This document shows positions 51,440 to 60,456 of a stretch of DNA of 64,000 nucleotides, piece by piece. The notes under the pieces were generated by a model. That model was not told the DNA's origin, ran no database searches, and saw nothing but the letters and a program-made list of their open reading frames with translations. The stretch comes from Candidatus Gastranaerophilales bacterium HUM_9 (GTDB taxonomy: Bacteria > Cyanobacteriota > Vampirovibrionia > Gastranaerophilales > Gastranaerophilaceae). The stretch spans positions 62,001 to 126,000 of the forward strand of contig DABG01000002.1 in assembly GCA_002103075.1 (NCBI GenBank). The letters are read 5' to 3'. Position 1 is the stretch's first letter. Every line of letters begins with the position of its first letter. The translations under genes were made by a program, and so were the position numbers.

Positions 51440-54400
51440 TTGAAAAAACTAGGCTGGGGAAATTTACGAATAAATTTTCAAACACTGCTTATTGCATTAT
51501 TTTGCATACAAATAGGCAGCTCTTTTGCTGTTGCAGACACAATTAATCCAACTAATTTAACTAATCCAACAACTAACCCTAAAACATACGTATCACAAGC
51601 AACTCAGGCTTATAGTGCAACTACTTTTAATCCTAGCATTACATCTGGAGAAGATATCGTTATCAATGGCGATAACGGAAACCCTGTAGGCATTTACAAC
51701 TCTATTACTGATGCAAATAGTATCACAATGAAAAATGTTACTATTTCTTTTGTAAACAATGAAATTTTCAATTACACATTCAACAATTTAACCATCAATG
51801 ATGACGTTGATTTTATGCTCGACGTCGATTTAGCTAACTCAAAATCCGACAATATCACAACTAGCAACTCAACAGGAACCGTAAGGGTTTCAGCTTTGAA
51901 TTTCATAAGTACTCAAACTGGAAATTCAACCAAATTCCAAGTAATCAAAAACTCTGGACTAGCTTTAAACATTGACTTGTTGCAATCTAAACTTGAAACA
52001 GAAGTTAAGACAACAATGTACAATGATACCGTTTTAGCAGACTCAATCACACTTGGACAAACATCTTTTGCCAACGATAGTATTGTAATCACAGGTTGGA
52101 AAGATGTTCTTTATGAGCTAATACAAGACTCAAATCCAATACATACTTTGAAAAATTTTGTATTCAGAACAGATTCAGAATACACAGTGACAAAAGATTT
52201 GGGAACTCTTGGACAAGAAAGCATTTTAGCGATATCTAATGAGTCAACAGGAGATTATGGAGTATTGAATGCTAACGGACATTCTTTGTTCAAACTTAGC
52301 AACCCTATTTCTAAGGTAACATTAGATAATATTTATGTTAAAAACGCATCAACTAGTGGTAACGGTTCAGTAGCTTCACTTGACAACAACACAGCAACCT
52401 TTACAGCAACTAATTCAATTATCACAGACAACAAATCAAGTGGAGATGGTGGTGCATTTTATGTTAAAAACGGTACTTTAAAAATTGAAAACAGTACCGT
52501 TTCAAACAACACAAGTGACAGCAACGGTGGTGCAATTTATACAGAATCAAATGTAGAAATCATCGCAAATGATGCTGTTACAGAGTTCTATGGCAACACA
52601 GCAGGCGGAGAAAGTAACGCAATTTATGTAGGTTCAAAAGATGGAACAGTTGATTTAACAGCAAAAAATAACGGTGTTATCAATATGAACGACAAAATTG
52701 ACGGTACCTCTGATGGCTACAAACTTAATGTCAATGGTGATTCTACTGGTAAAATTAACTTGAATAACACAGTTAAAAACGCTACTATTCAGTTAAATGG
52801 TGGAGTTTTGACACCATCTATAGAATCAAATATAAGTGGCAACAACTTCATCGGAAATGGTGGTATGCTTAATCTTATCAATAATTCTACGGGAACAGTT
52901 CAGTTTAATGAAGTAAAAATGATTGGAAATACAAAACTTGGGATTGATGCAGATTTAAGAAACAATAGTGTCGATAAAATTTCTGGCAATATTTTAAACG
53001 CATCAACAGGTAAACTTAGCATAACCAATATTAATGTAATAAGTGATTCAATTCCTGAAAAAATAACAGTAGCATTCGCAAATGGACCAATCAAAGATGC
53101 AATCAGAAATGCTGTAAGCACTGTGTACAGCAGAATTTATAAATACAAGGTAAGTTATAATAAATCAACAGGTCAATTAACCTTCAACCGTGGTGGTGGA
53201 GACAGCGGTGGTGGAGGTGGTGGAGGCCACAGCACTGCTGATATCTATAACCCAGTTGTTTTAGCATCAGGAGTAGCGCAACAAATAGCTTATGCTAATC
53301 AATTACAAAACTATCAAACTGCGATGTATCATTCAGATTCATATATGATGCTACCGAAGTTAGTTAGAAATATGAGAAACCAAACGAGCTTGAACTTAGA
53401 AGATGAGTTCAAGAATTGTAGTTATTACCCATATCAAGGCACTATTCAAGACGAAATAAAAAGCATTTGGGTAAGACCTTATAGCACATTTGAAAGTATA
53501 CCTTTAAAACGTGGAGTGAGTATTTCTAATATCAGCTACGGAACATTATTCGGTGGCGATAGCGATATGATTTCACTTGGTCACGGATTTAACTTTGTTT
53601 ATGGTGGTTATGTTGGTTACAACGGTAACTCAACAAGTTATTCACATATTGACGCAAGCCAACAGGGTGCAGTTGTCGGCTTGAACGCTTATTTATATAA
53701 GGGTAATTTTTTCAACGCAATCACAGCGAACTGTGGTTGGCAGATAAACGAAAGTTTCACTAATTATGGAACTGATACCATGAATTTGATAATGTCAGGT
53801 GTGGCTGATAGAGTTGGTTACAACTTTGAATTAGCGTCAGGCAAATTAATATTGCAACCATCAATATTCTTTGGTTATTCGTTTGTATATTCTACAGATT
53901 ATACAACAAGTAACGGTGTACATATAAAGAGCGACCCATTAAATGTTATTCATTTTGCACCTACATTAAAAGTTATCGGTAACTTGACAAACGGTTGGCA
54001 ACCATATTTATTGGTTAGTGTAATTGCAAACTTTATTGATAAAACTAATTTCACAGCTGACAACATCAAATTACCTCAAATGTCTATAGATCCTTATGTT
54101 GAATATGGTATTGGTATACAAAGACGTTGGGGCGAAAACTGTCAAGGATTTGGACAGGCTACCGTTAGAAATGGTGGTAGACGTGGTGTTGCTATATTGT
54201 TTGGATTTAAGTATATGATGGGCAAATTAACTGGTCAACCTACACCTGTTCCTGCTGATAGAATTACAGATAAAAAGGTTAAGTTTAAAGATAGAAAAGC
54301 ACCTGATATTGAGATTGTAGATTGGAGAACAGCTAAGAAACAAGCTAAACAAAATAGAATTAAGAAGAATGAATCTAAACCACTTGTTGCTAAGACTGGA

Positions 54401-54874
54401 TTTAGAGAAAAACTTAAAAATCTCAAAAAATTCTTGACGTTTAAATATAATACTGATGTATCTGCAAAAGTAGTTTCAGATACATATTCTGATGGTGTAA
54501 TTATCACTACACTAAAAGGTCAAGATAGCTCTGGTGAATACTCTACTTATGTTGATATGGATATGCAAGAAGATTCTAATCCTGAACAAAAACAAGCAAT
54601 AGAAAACCTTGAACCTGAAGGAGTTATTATAATTGAGGATACTGCGTTTGCTCATAAACAACAAACAAATATCACAACTAAACCAGCACCAAAACCAGTT
54701 GAACAAGTACAACAAACCGTTCAACAAGTTCAAAATGCTGTTAGAAAAAGTGATTTAATTAAACGTATCAATAAGAAATACGCTAAGATATTCAAGATAA
54801 ACCAAACAAATTATATTAAACCTGTAAAACAGTATGAGTTCAAGGATTACACACTTGAAATAATCAAATTTTAA
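51440..54874 (+). CDS. Autotransporter with Pmp-like repeats and a C-terminal extension
   Basis: 1144 residues with a TTG start after AAGGTTAAA. A signal peptide (about 1-33) is followed by a beta-helix passenger to about residue 565. That includes paired GGAFYVKNGTLKIENSTVSN and GGAIYTESNVEI units (GGA[I/F]xx motif, as in Chlamydia Pmp proteins). A Gly-rich hinge (GGGDSGGGGGGGHS, about 580-595) leads to an autotransporter barrel (about 680-935, IWVRPYSTFESI to GFKYMMG). About 205 further residues, Lys- and Gln-rich, follow the barrel. That is unusual, because barrels normally end at the C-terminal Phe/Trp. Confidence 0.8.
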   Translation: MKKLGWGNLRINFQTLLIALFCIQIGSSFAVADTINPTNLTNPTTNPKTYVSQATQAYSATTFNPSITSGEDIVINGDNGNPVGIYNSITDANSITMKNVTISFVNNEIFNYTFNNLTINDDVDFMLDVDLANSKSDNITTSNSTGTVRVSALNFISTQTGNSTKFQVIKNSGLALNIDLLQSKLETEVKTTMYNDTVLADSITLGQTSFANDSIVITGWKDVLYELIQDSNPIHTLKNFVFRTDSEYTVTKDLGTLGQESILAISNESTGDYGVLNANGHSLFKLSNPISKVTLDNIYVKNASTSGNGSVASLDNNTATFTATNSIITDNKSSGDGGAFYVKNGTLKIENSTVSNNTSDSNGGAIYTESNVEIIANDAVTEFYGNTAGGESNAIYVGSKDGTVDLTAKNNGVINMNDKIDGTSDGYKLNVNGDSTGKINLNNTVKNATIQLNGGVLTPSIESNISGNNFIGNGGMLNLINNSTGTVQFNEVKMIGNTKLGIDADLRNNSVDKISGNILNASTGKLSITNINVISDSIPEKITVAFANGPIKDAIRNAVSTVYSRIYKYKVSYNKSTGQLTFNRGGGDSGGGGGGGHSTADIYNPVVLASGVAQQIAYANQLQNYQTAMYHSDSYMMLPKLVRNMRNQTSLNLEDEFKNCSYYPYQGTIQDEIKSIWVRPYSTFESIPLKRGVSISNISYGTLFGGDSDMISLGHGFNFVYGGYVGYNGNSTSYSHIDASQQGAVVGLNAYLYKGNFFNAITANCGWQINESFTNYGTDTMNLIMSGVADRVGYNFELASGKLILQPSIFFGYSFVYSTDYTTSNGVHIKSDPLNVIHFAPTLKVIGNLTNGWQPYLLVSVIANFIDKTNFTADNIKLPQMSIDPYVEYGIGIQRRWGENCQGFGQATVRNGGRRGVAILFGFKYMMGKLTGQPTPVPADRITDKKVKFKDRKAPDIEIVDWRTAKKQAKQNRIKKNESKPLVAKTGFREKLKNLKKFLTFKYNTDVSAKVVSDTYSDGVIITTLKGQDSSGEYSTYVDMDMQEDSNPEQKQAIENLEPEGVIIIEDTAFAHKQQTNITTKPAPKPVEQVQQTVQQVQNAVRKSDLIKRINKKYAKIFKINQTNYIKPVKQYEFKDYTLEIIKF

Positions 54875-54946
54875 CCTTGCGAGCATTGGCAAGTTATTTG
54901 CCAATGCTTGTTTCCCCCAGAAGCCAACAGTTCTGCAACCAAATAT

Positions 54947-55220
54947 AATGCGTCATTCCGAATTCATTTTCACTATTGTCCATGATAATTTTAATACGTC
55001 ATTGCGAACGATTGAACGGTATGCAATGTATTAAGTGTGGCAATCCATAAAACAACGGTTCTGCGTACATAAAAAGGCTTTTTCTGGATTACCACGTCGC
55101 TCTGCTCCTCGTAATGACGTGTAAAAAATATTTTTTTGAGACCCTGAAACAAGTTCAGGGTGACTAAAATATAATATAAATAGTCATTCCGAATTTATTT
55201 CGGAATCCCTGCAAACACTA
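54947..55220. repeat. Dispersed palindromic repeat cluster
   Basis: 394-bp gene-free gap (54875-55268). It carries gtcattccgaattcattt (54951), a gtcattgcgaacga...gtggcaatcc unit (54999-55050), an inverted ctggattaccacgtc...cgtaatgacg unit (55085-55122) and the ccctgaaacaagttcaggg palindrome plus gtcattccgaatttatttcg (55141-55217). All families match those near 29100 and 50460. An atgcttgtttccc-type hairpin right after the autotransporter stop may terminate it. Confidence 0.7.
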
Positions 55221-55268
55221 ACCATCTTTGCGGGCAATTCACCCAAACAGGTTCTGCAACCACCTTAA

Positions 55269-56852
55269 CTACAACAACCTCAAATCTTCAGCAGGCTTTG
55301 TTGTAGGTCTTATATCAAACTCTGTTTTCAGAGTTTCTGTAAGGGTTGGATTAAGCATTATCGGAGTACATTTACTCAAAAACACATTATTAACCCCTAT
55401 TTTTTTAAGGTTTAAAATATTAGAAATCGTGTGCTTATCACATTTTGAGATAAAGACTGAGATGGCTACATTATTTTCTTCTGCTGAACTAGAAATTCTA
55501 TCAAGAATCTTATATAACATACAGATATCAGGTGCAGAATTTATTACTATAACTTTTTTATCACAAGGAATATTTGACAATGATATGACTAATGTTTCAT
55601 CATCTGTCTTTGAAATAAACGACTCAAAATACTCTTTTTGTAAAACAGTATTCATCTCAGTAGGAAAGATAACAATATTTTTCAAGGATTTCATTTTAGA
55701 TAAAATTTCGTCCATTTTGGTATCAAATTCGTATTCTGTACAGCCGAGTTTGACAGATGGGTGAATTTGACCTTTTTTAAACCCACGAGCAGACAAGGCA
55801 GAATTTACAAGTGGTGTAAAATCATTATCCTTAATTTTTATAACCCCTTGAGGAACGAAGTTATCTGTTGTAAATAGACGACCACGATATAGATATTCGA
55901 TTGTTTCTAGAGAGTGCTTTGCTATTAAGATTGCTCCAGGGAAAGTTGCAAAATCAAGTAAACAGTTTTCAATACCTTTACCAAATTGACCTCTTAGATG
56001 TTTATATTCTTGAAACTTTGGATAGGTGTAGACTTCAATCATATCACCGTGTGTGTAGACATCTATTGATTTATCTTTTGTATAGTCTAGGACATTTTTA
56101 AGCTCTTGAATGTTTGTGCCTGCAACGAGGATACACTTGTTTGGACGGGTTGAGTAGGATACTTCACCTTCTGTTTGAGAACCAAAACGCTCTGTTTTTA
56201 TACGATGTAGACGTTTTGCCAAACAGAAATCTATCTCTATTGCTTTTAAAATTTTCTTTTTATATATATAAGCCGATGAATTTGGGTAATTGAGAGTATT
56301 TAAAAGATATAAAATTTCTAAATAAGCAGTTTTGTCATCAAGCCCGTAGGACTGGATTTCAACAAGGTTTATACAGATACTTTTAAGCACCATAAATATA
56401 ACTTCAAACAGATTTCTTTTTTCTTGAGAAACGAGTTTTATTTTTTCAGAGAACTCTTTTTCACCAAGCTTAATAAGTTCTGAGATGTTTAATTGTTTAT
56501 TCAATCTTATAACTGAAGGCATAGATTTTATTTGAATATTTTTTGATTTACAAACATCTTTATATGTTTTTATTGATTCAATAATTATTGATTTAAGACT
56601 CATGAGGGTCTTGTAGAACTGTTGGTTACCTATCTCTAGGTTTGACATAAGACCTGAGAGGGTGTTTAGGATAATACACTCTGTTGAATCATTTTTTAGC
56701 CCTAGATGTTTAAGTTTAAGGGTATAAAACGCAAGTTGTTTAAGGTACATAACTAGAACTTCTCGTAGAGATGAGGTTCTAGGGTTAATAGAACAGATAC
56801 CTTTAGAGATACAGCTGTCATATTGATAATCTTCGTGATAATTGTAAAACAT
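55269..56852 (-). CDS. Degenerate hybrid-cluster protein (hydroxylamine reductase-like pseudoenzyme)
   Basis: 527 residues from ATG 56852, with a TATTAT 6 bp before it. The plan follows Hcp. The N-terminal cluster motif is reduced (MFYNYH...YDSCISKGIC: Tyr3 and His6 replace the first two Cys, C14 and C20 remain). A helical bundle follows. Then comes the Rossmann part with ILVAGTN (241-247), IDVYTHGDM, HLRGQFG and FPGAILIAKHS, and an ending FDIRPTTKPAEDLRLL. The hybrid-cluster ligands appear lost: His is Thr in AGTN, Glu is Asp in THGD, and Cys is Ser in AKHS. The later GGC, LACGKFRF and GQC motifs read FPTEM, ISLSNIP and NSAP. It cannot hold the cluster, so a binding or regulatory role is likely. 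Confidence 0.75.
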   Translation of the reverse strand: MFYNYHEDYQYDSCISKGICSINPRTSSLREVLVMYLKQLAFYTLKLKHLGLKNDSTECIILNTLSGLMSNLEIGNQQFYKTLMSLKSIIIESIKTYKDVCKSKNIQIKSMPSVIRLNKQLNISELIKLGEKEFSEKIKLVSQEKRNLFEVIFMVLKSICINLVEIQSYGLDDKTAYLEILYLLNTLNYPNSSAYIYKKKILKAIEIDFCLAKRLHRIKTERFGSQTEGEVSYSTRPNKCILVAGTNIQELKNVLDYTKDKSIDVYTHGDMIEVYTYPKFQEYKHLRGQFGKGIENCLLDFATFPGAILIAKHSLETIEYLYRGRLFTTDNFVPQGVIKIKDNDFTPLVNSALSARGFKKGQIHPSVKLGCTEYEFDTKMDEILSKMKSLKNIVIFPTEMNTVLQKEYFESFISKTDDETLVISLSNIPCDKKVIVINSAPDICMLYKILDRISSSAEENNVAISVFISKCDKHTISNILNLKKIGVNNVFLSKCTPIMLNPTLTETLKTEFDIRPTTKPAEDLRLL

Positions 56853-56950
56853 AATTATATAATAACTTTTGGAAGATATTTTTAAATTAGACACCCGAGT
56901 TATTTTGCGAATAAATGTCATAATAAGACATGAACAATGTAAAACGACAT

Positions 56951-57102
56951 AATAATCCATAAACCAACGGTTCTATAACCACCATATACATCGTCCTGAA
57001 CTTGCGTATTTTGTACTCTGCCAAATAAAACATTAAGTATTGTTTTCTGAGAGGTAAGTGAAACAATAATCCACGACAGTTTCAGGACTCCTGAGAACAC
57101 AA
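56951..57102. other. Short repeat remnant and gene-free gap
   Basis: About 150 bp after the Hcp-like start. taatccataaaccaacggtt at 56951-56970 matches the ends of the gtggcaatcc repeats. No frame is supported. Confidence 0.45.
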
Positions 57103-57261
57103 TCAATCATTATTTGACGCAACTTTTTTAACTTTCAAAACTTTATTTTCTACTTCCAACTCAACTTCATCATTTTCTGGGTCAATATCTAAAAGCTGGA
57201 GTATCGCTTTTTGAATCAATAATGCCCAAGCATTACCACTTTTATATAATTTCTTCTTCAT
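57103..57261 (-). CDS. AbrB/MazE-type antitoxin-like DNA-binding protein
   Basis: 52 residues, ATG 57261 after AGAGGA. MKKKLYKSGNAWALLIQKAILQLLDIDPENDEVELEVENKVLKVKK matches the SpoVT-AbrB swapped-hairpin fold (the first 20 residues hold the basic, Gly-Asn turn). Such proteins bind palindromic DNA as dimers and often neutralise a toxin. The gene is divergent from 57336, with two palindromes between them. Confidence 0.7.
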   Translation of the reverse strand: MKKKLYKSGNAWALLIQKAILQLLDIDPENDEVELEVENKVLKVKKVASNND

Positions 57262-57285
57262 AATTCCTCTTTTATATACGAAATA

Positions 57286-57328
57286 CTTTACAATGGAAAT
57301 GGTTTATTTTATACTTTCCAATGGAAAG
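57286..57328 (+). promoter_or_regulatory. Promoter flanked by two operator palindromes
   Basis: TTTACA (57287-57292) and TATACT (57310-57315) are spaced 17 bp apart. A near-palindrome (57286-57300) covers the -35. A perfect 15-bp palindrome ctttccaatggaaag (57314-57328) covers the -10 end and the ribosome site of the plus gene. Site centres are 28 bp apart. This is the layout of an autorepressed promoter. Confidence 0.65.
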
Positions 57329-57335
57329 ACATTAT

Positions 57336-57671
57336 ATGAAAAAATCATTTGAATCTAAATTACTTCACAATATAAAACTACAGAAACAATATTTTTTAAA
57401 AAAATATTTTAATTACAATATCAATAGCATAAATACTATAGCACTTTTTATTGTTACTGAATTATTGAAAATATTTGAAAAGGGATTTATTATCTCATAT
57501 TTTTCACAATGTGGATTTACGAACTATACTGATAGCAAAAATTATTGGGAACTTGATAATAAAAACCGAAAAAATCTAGATATATATCATTTTTCAATGA
57601 TTAAAATTAATATACATATAAAAGCAATTTTAGATGAATTAAACAAAATATTAAGTCGAATCAATAAATAA
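57336..57671 (+). CDS. Unknown 111-aa partner divergent from the antitoxin-like gene
   Basis: 111 residues from ATG 57336. A frame opening at 57321 would start inside the operator, while GGAAAG lies 7 bases before 57336. It is basic, rich in Lys, Asn and Ile, with a hydrophobic helix (INTIALFIVTELLKIF). No known toxin fold (MazF, RelE, PIN) is recognisable. The shared operator region makes it a candidate toxin or effector. It is not proven to be toxic. Confidence 0.5.
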   Translation: MKKSFESKLLHNIKLQKQYFLKKYFNYNINSINTIALFIVTELLKIFEKGFIISYFSQCGFTNYTDSKNYWELDNKNRKNLDIYHFSMIKINIHIKAILDELNKILSRINK

Positions 57672-57694
57672 TTGTTTGGTTGTAATTGCAGTAG

Positions 57695-57714
57695 GTTGGG
57701 GTTTCTACCCCAAC
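57695..57714. terminator. Hairpin between convergent genes
   Basis: 7-bp stem gttgggg/ccccaac with a 6-base loop, between the ends of 57671 and the sigma factor. A similar ggtttcyaccccc sequence is at 6545-6565. Terminator role uncertain because T-runs are weak. Confidence 0.4.
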
Positions 57715-57741
57715 AAAGTACATACAGAACTGCTGAACAAC

Positions 57742-58722
57742 CTACTTAATATAACTCTTAATATCAGAATTAATCCCTTTAGACTTACAGAGTTTTTTCA
57801 ACTTTGAAATCGCTCTGTTTTCAATCTGTCTAATACGTTCTCTTGAAACATTGAAATAGTTTCCAACTTCTTCAAGTGTACGTTTTTCCCCCTCAGAGTC
57901 CAATCCGTAACGCAAAATCAATACATCACGTTCCTTTTTGCTCAAATGTTCAAGCATCTTTGTAGTATCAAGTTGCAAATTCTCATTAGATACCATCAAT
58001 TCAGGTTCAGCAGAGCTTTCGTCCACAATATAATCTATAATCTTGTTAGCGTCTTCTTTTTGGTTAGTCGGTGTATCAATACTGATAGTAGTTTGAGCCG
58101 ATTTAGAAATCTCTGCCAATTTTTTTACAGAAATACCCAACTCATCAGCCAATTCAACCTTTGTAGGTGTTCTACCCAACTTTGAACCCAACGCCAAAGA
58201 AGTTTTTCTTATCTTTGTAAGTGTATCAATCAAGTGCATAGGCAATCTTATCATTCTTGATTTATCAGCGATAGCACGTGTAATTGATTGTTGAATCCAC
58301 CAAGTTGCATAAGTAGAAAACTTGAACCCTTTTGTATAATCAAACTTTTCAGTTGCTCTAATCAAGCCCATATTCCCTTCTTGTATCAAGTCAAGAAAAG
58401 ATAATCCACGACCTGCGTACTTTTTAGCAATACTAACAACAAGTCTTAAGTTAGCATTAATAAGGATTTTTCTTGATAGTTCACAATGTTCTTCTTTTAT
58501 TTTTTTTGCAACCTCAAGTTCTTCTTCCTTTGACAACAACGGTATTTTACCGATTTGTTGCAAATAAAGTTTTACGGAGTCATCAACTCCTGCATCTGAT
58601 TCAACCTCGTGTTTTGAATTTTCTTCATCTTGAGCAATATCGTTTTCAAACTGGTCAAAATCAATACCCTCATCTGATATATCATCAATTCCTAATGAAA
58701 AATTATCAACAGTATCCATCAT
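57742..58722 (-). CDS. rpoD: RNA polymerase sigma factor, sigma70 primary type
   Basis: 326 residues. Region 1.2 is DSVKLYLQQIGKIPLLSKEEE. Region 2 is IQEGNMGLIRATEKFDYTKGFKFSTYATWWIQQSI. Region 3 is MHLIDTLTKIRK, and region 4 is ERDVLILRYGLDSEGEKRTLEEVGNYFNVSRERIRQIENRAI. It lacks a long region 1.1 and instead has a ~50-residue acidic N-terminus. The size matches cyanobacterial group 1/2 sigma factors, so primary versus alternative group 2 role is not certain. rlmB precedes it by 11 bp. Confidence 0.85.
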   Translation of the reverse strand: MMDTVDNFSLGIDDISDEGIDFDQFENDIAQDEENSKHEVESDAGVDDSVKLYLQQIGKIPLLSKEEELEVAKKIKEEHCELSRKILINANLRLVVSIAKKYAGRGLSFLDLIQEGNMGLIRATEKFDYTKGFKFSTYATWWIQQSITRAIADKSRMIRLPMHLIDTLTKIRKTSLALGSKLGRTPTKVELADELGISVKKLAEISKSAQTTISIDTPTNQKEDANKIIDYIVDESSAEPELMVSNENLQLDTTKMLEHLSKKERDVLILRYGLDSEGEKRTLEEVGNYFNVSRERIRQIENRAISKLKKLCKSKGINSDIKSYIK

Positions 58723-58733
58723 TTTAAAATCCC

Positions 58734-59471
58734 TTATTTTTTGGTAAGTCGTTGTCTTACACTTTCGTAAACTATGATACTAAGAGCATTTGAAACATTC
58801 AAAGAGTTAAAATCATTGAACATAGGTATATTTACTGAAAAATCTGCCAATTTCAACAATGTTTTTGACACGCCTGAATGTTCACCGCCCATAACTATTG
58901 CAAAATTCATATCGCAATAATCTATATCATAATAATTTTGTTTTGCTGATGCATCAGTTGCAATTACCCACCAGTTGTTATCTTTTAGTATTTGGACAGC
59001 ACTAGATAGGCTATTGACTTTTATAATATCTATATGATTAATAGCTCCTGCACTCGTTTTTTCAACAACAGAAGTTATTTGGCAATTTCTTCTTGATGGG
59101 ATAAGTACACCTTTTACCCCTGCACAAACGCAAGTTCTAATAATCGCACCGATATTATGAACATCTTCCACACCATCTAAGATTACCAAAGATGCGTTTT
59201 CTTTGTATTTTTCTATAAAATCTTCAAGCTCAACATACTTTATAGGTGCAACCTGAGCAATAACTCCTTGATGATTCAAACCATCATACTGAGCCAATTT
59301 GTCACGACCAACAAACTGAAAAACAACAGACTTCTGTTGAGCAAGTTTTTTAATCTGCTCAATCTTATTATCAGAATGGTTGGTTCTTGAGATAAGGATT
59401 TTGTTAATCTCTCTATCACTTTGAAGTGCTTCTATAACCGAGTTTTTACCATATATAATATCGTTCTGCAT
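58734..59471 (-). CDS. rlmB: 23S rRNA (guanosine-2'-O-)-methyltransferase RlmB
   Basis: 245 residues. The N-terminal substrate-binding domain (IIYGKNSVIEALQSDREINKI) is followed by the SPOUT domain with VILDGVEDVHNIGAIIRTCVCAGVKGVLIP, AIVMGGEHSGVSK and NSLNVSNALSIIVYE. TrmH family. It modifies the ribosomal peptidyltransferase region. The start lies 10 bp after the nadA stop, so it is co-transcribed with nadA. Confidence 0.85.
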   Translation of the reverse strand: MQNDIIYGKNSVIEALQSDREINKILISRTNHSDNKIEQIKKLAQQKSVVFQFVGRDKLAQYDGLNHQGVIAQVAPIKYVELEDFIEKYKENASLVILDGVEDVHNIGAIIRTCVCAGVKGVLIPSRRNCQITSVVEKTSAGAINHIDIIKVNSLSSAVQILKDNNWWVIATDASAKQNYYDIDYCDMNFAIVMGGEHSGVSKTLLKLADFSVNIPMFNDFNSLNVSNALSIIVYESVRQRLTKK

Positions 59472-59481
59472 AATTTCACCA

Positions 59482-60399
59482 TTACTTAGAAGCCTTTAAC
59501 ATTCTATCAATACAAGCAACTGCTTTTTTAGCAACAGCTTCATCAACAGTGATTTCGTGTTCTTCTTTATCAAGAGCGTTATAAATATCTTGCAAAGTAT
59601 GCCATTTCATATTTGGACAAATTACGCTATTTTTAATAAGGATAAATTCTTTTTCAGGATAATCACGTTTAAGTCTATCCACAACACCTTTTTCTGTAGC
59701 GATAATAAATCTTTTCGCATCACTTTCAATAGCATATTTCATAATACCTGTTGTGCTACCAACATAATCAGCCAACTTCACAACCTCGTGGTGACATTCT
59801 GGGTGAGCCAAAACAAGTGCATCAGGATATTTTTCTCTTGCTTCAATTATGTCTTTTGGTTTAATTTGCAAGTGAGTTGGACAGAATCCTGGATAAGTCG
59901 TAACCTTGATATTACCTAACTTATGTTCAACCCATTTTCCTAAATATGTGTCAGGCAAAAATAAAATTTCTTTTTCATTCATTGATTGAACAACTTTCAC
60001 AGCATTTGAGCTTGTGCAACACATATCACACTCTGACTTAACTTCTGCTGTTGAATTGATATAACAAACAACAGGGATATTAGGGTGTTTTGCCTTAAAC
60101 TCTCTTACTTGCTCTAAATCAATCATATCAGCCATTCTGCAACCTGACTCTAATCTAGGTAGCAAAACTTTTTTGTCAGGTGATAAAATTTTTGCAGTCT
60201 GTGCCATAAAATAAACTCCTGCAAATACGATTATGTCTGCATCTGTTTCGTTTGCTTTTTGGCTCAAGTATAATGAATCGCCAACAAAATCAGCTACTTC
60301 ATCAATTTCAATGTTTTGATATGAATGTGCTAAAATTACAGCATTCTTTTTTTCTTTTAATTCTTTAATTTTTTCTATTAAATTACTTTTTGAATCCAT
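59482..60399 (-). CDS. nadA: Quinolinate synthase A
   Basis: 305 residues from ATG 60399, preceded by TATTAT at a 7-bp spacing. A frame from 60417 is also possible. NAVILAHSYQ opens the family. Cluster cysteines fit GCRMADM, CDMCCTSS and HPECHHEV. It condenses iminoaspartate with dihydroxyacetone phosphate to quinolinate on a 4Fe-4S cluster. No nadB or nadC is seen nearby. Confidence 0.9.
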   Translation of the reverse strand: MDSKSNLIEKIKELKEKKNAVILAHSYQNIEIDEVADFVGDSLYLSQKANETDADIIVFAGVYFMAQTAKILSPDKKVLLPRLESGCRMADMIDLEQVREFKAKHPNIPVVCYINSTAEVKSECDMCCTSSNAVKVVQSMNEKEILFLPDTYLGKWVEHKLGNIKVTTYPGFCPTHLQIKPKDIIEAREKYPDALVLAHPECHHEVVKLADYVGSTTGIMKYAIESDAKRFIIATEKGVVDRLKRDYPEKEFILIKNSVICPNMKWHTLQDIYNALDKEEHEITVDEAVAKKAVACIDRMLKASK

Positions 60400-60456
60400 C
60401 GTGTTTATAATACCCATTATTACTTATTTTCTACATTATACAACAAAAAAATTTTG

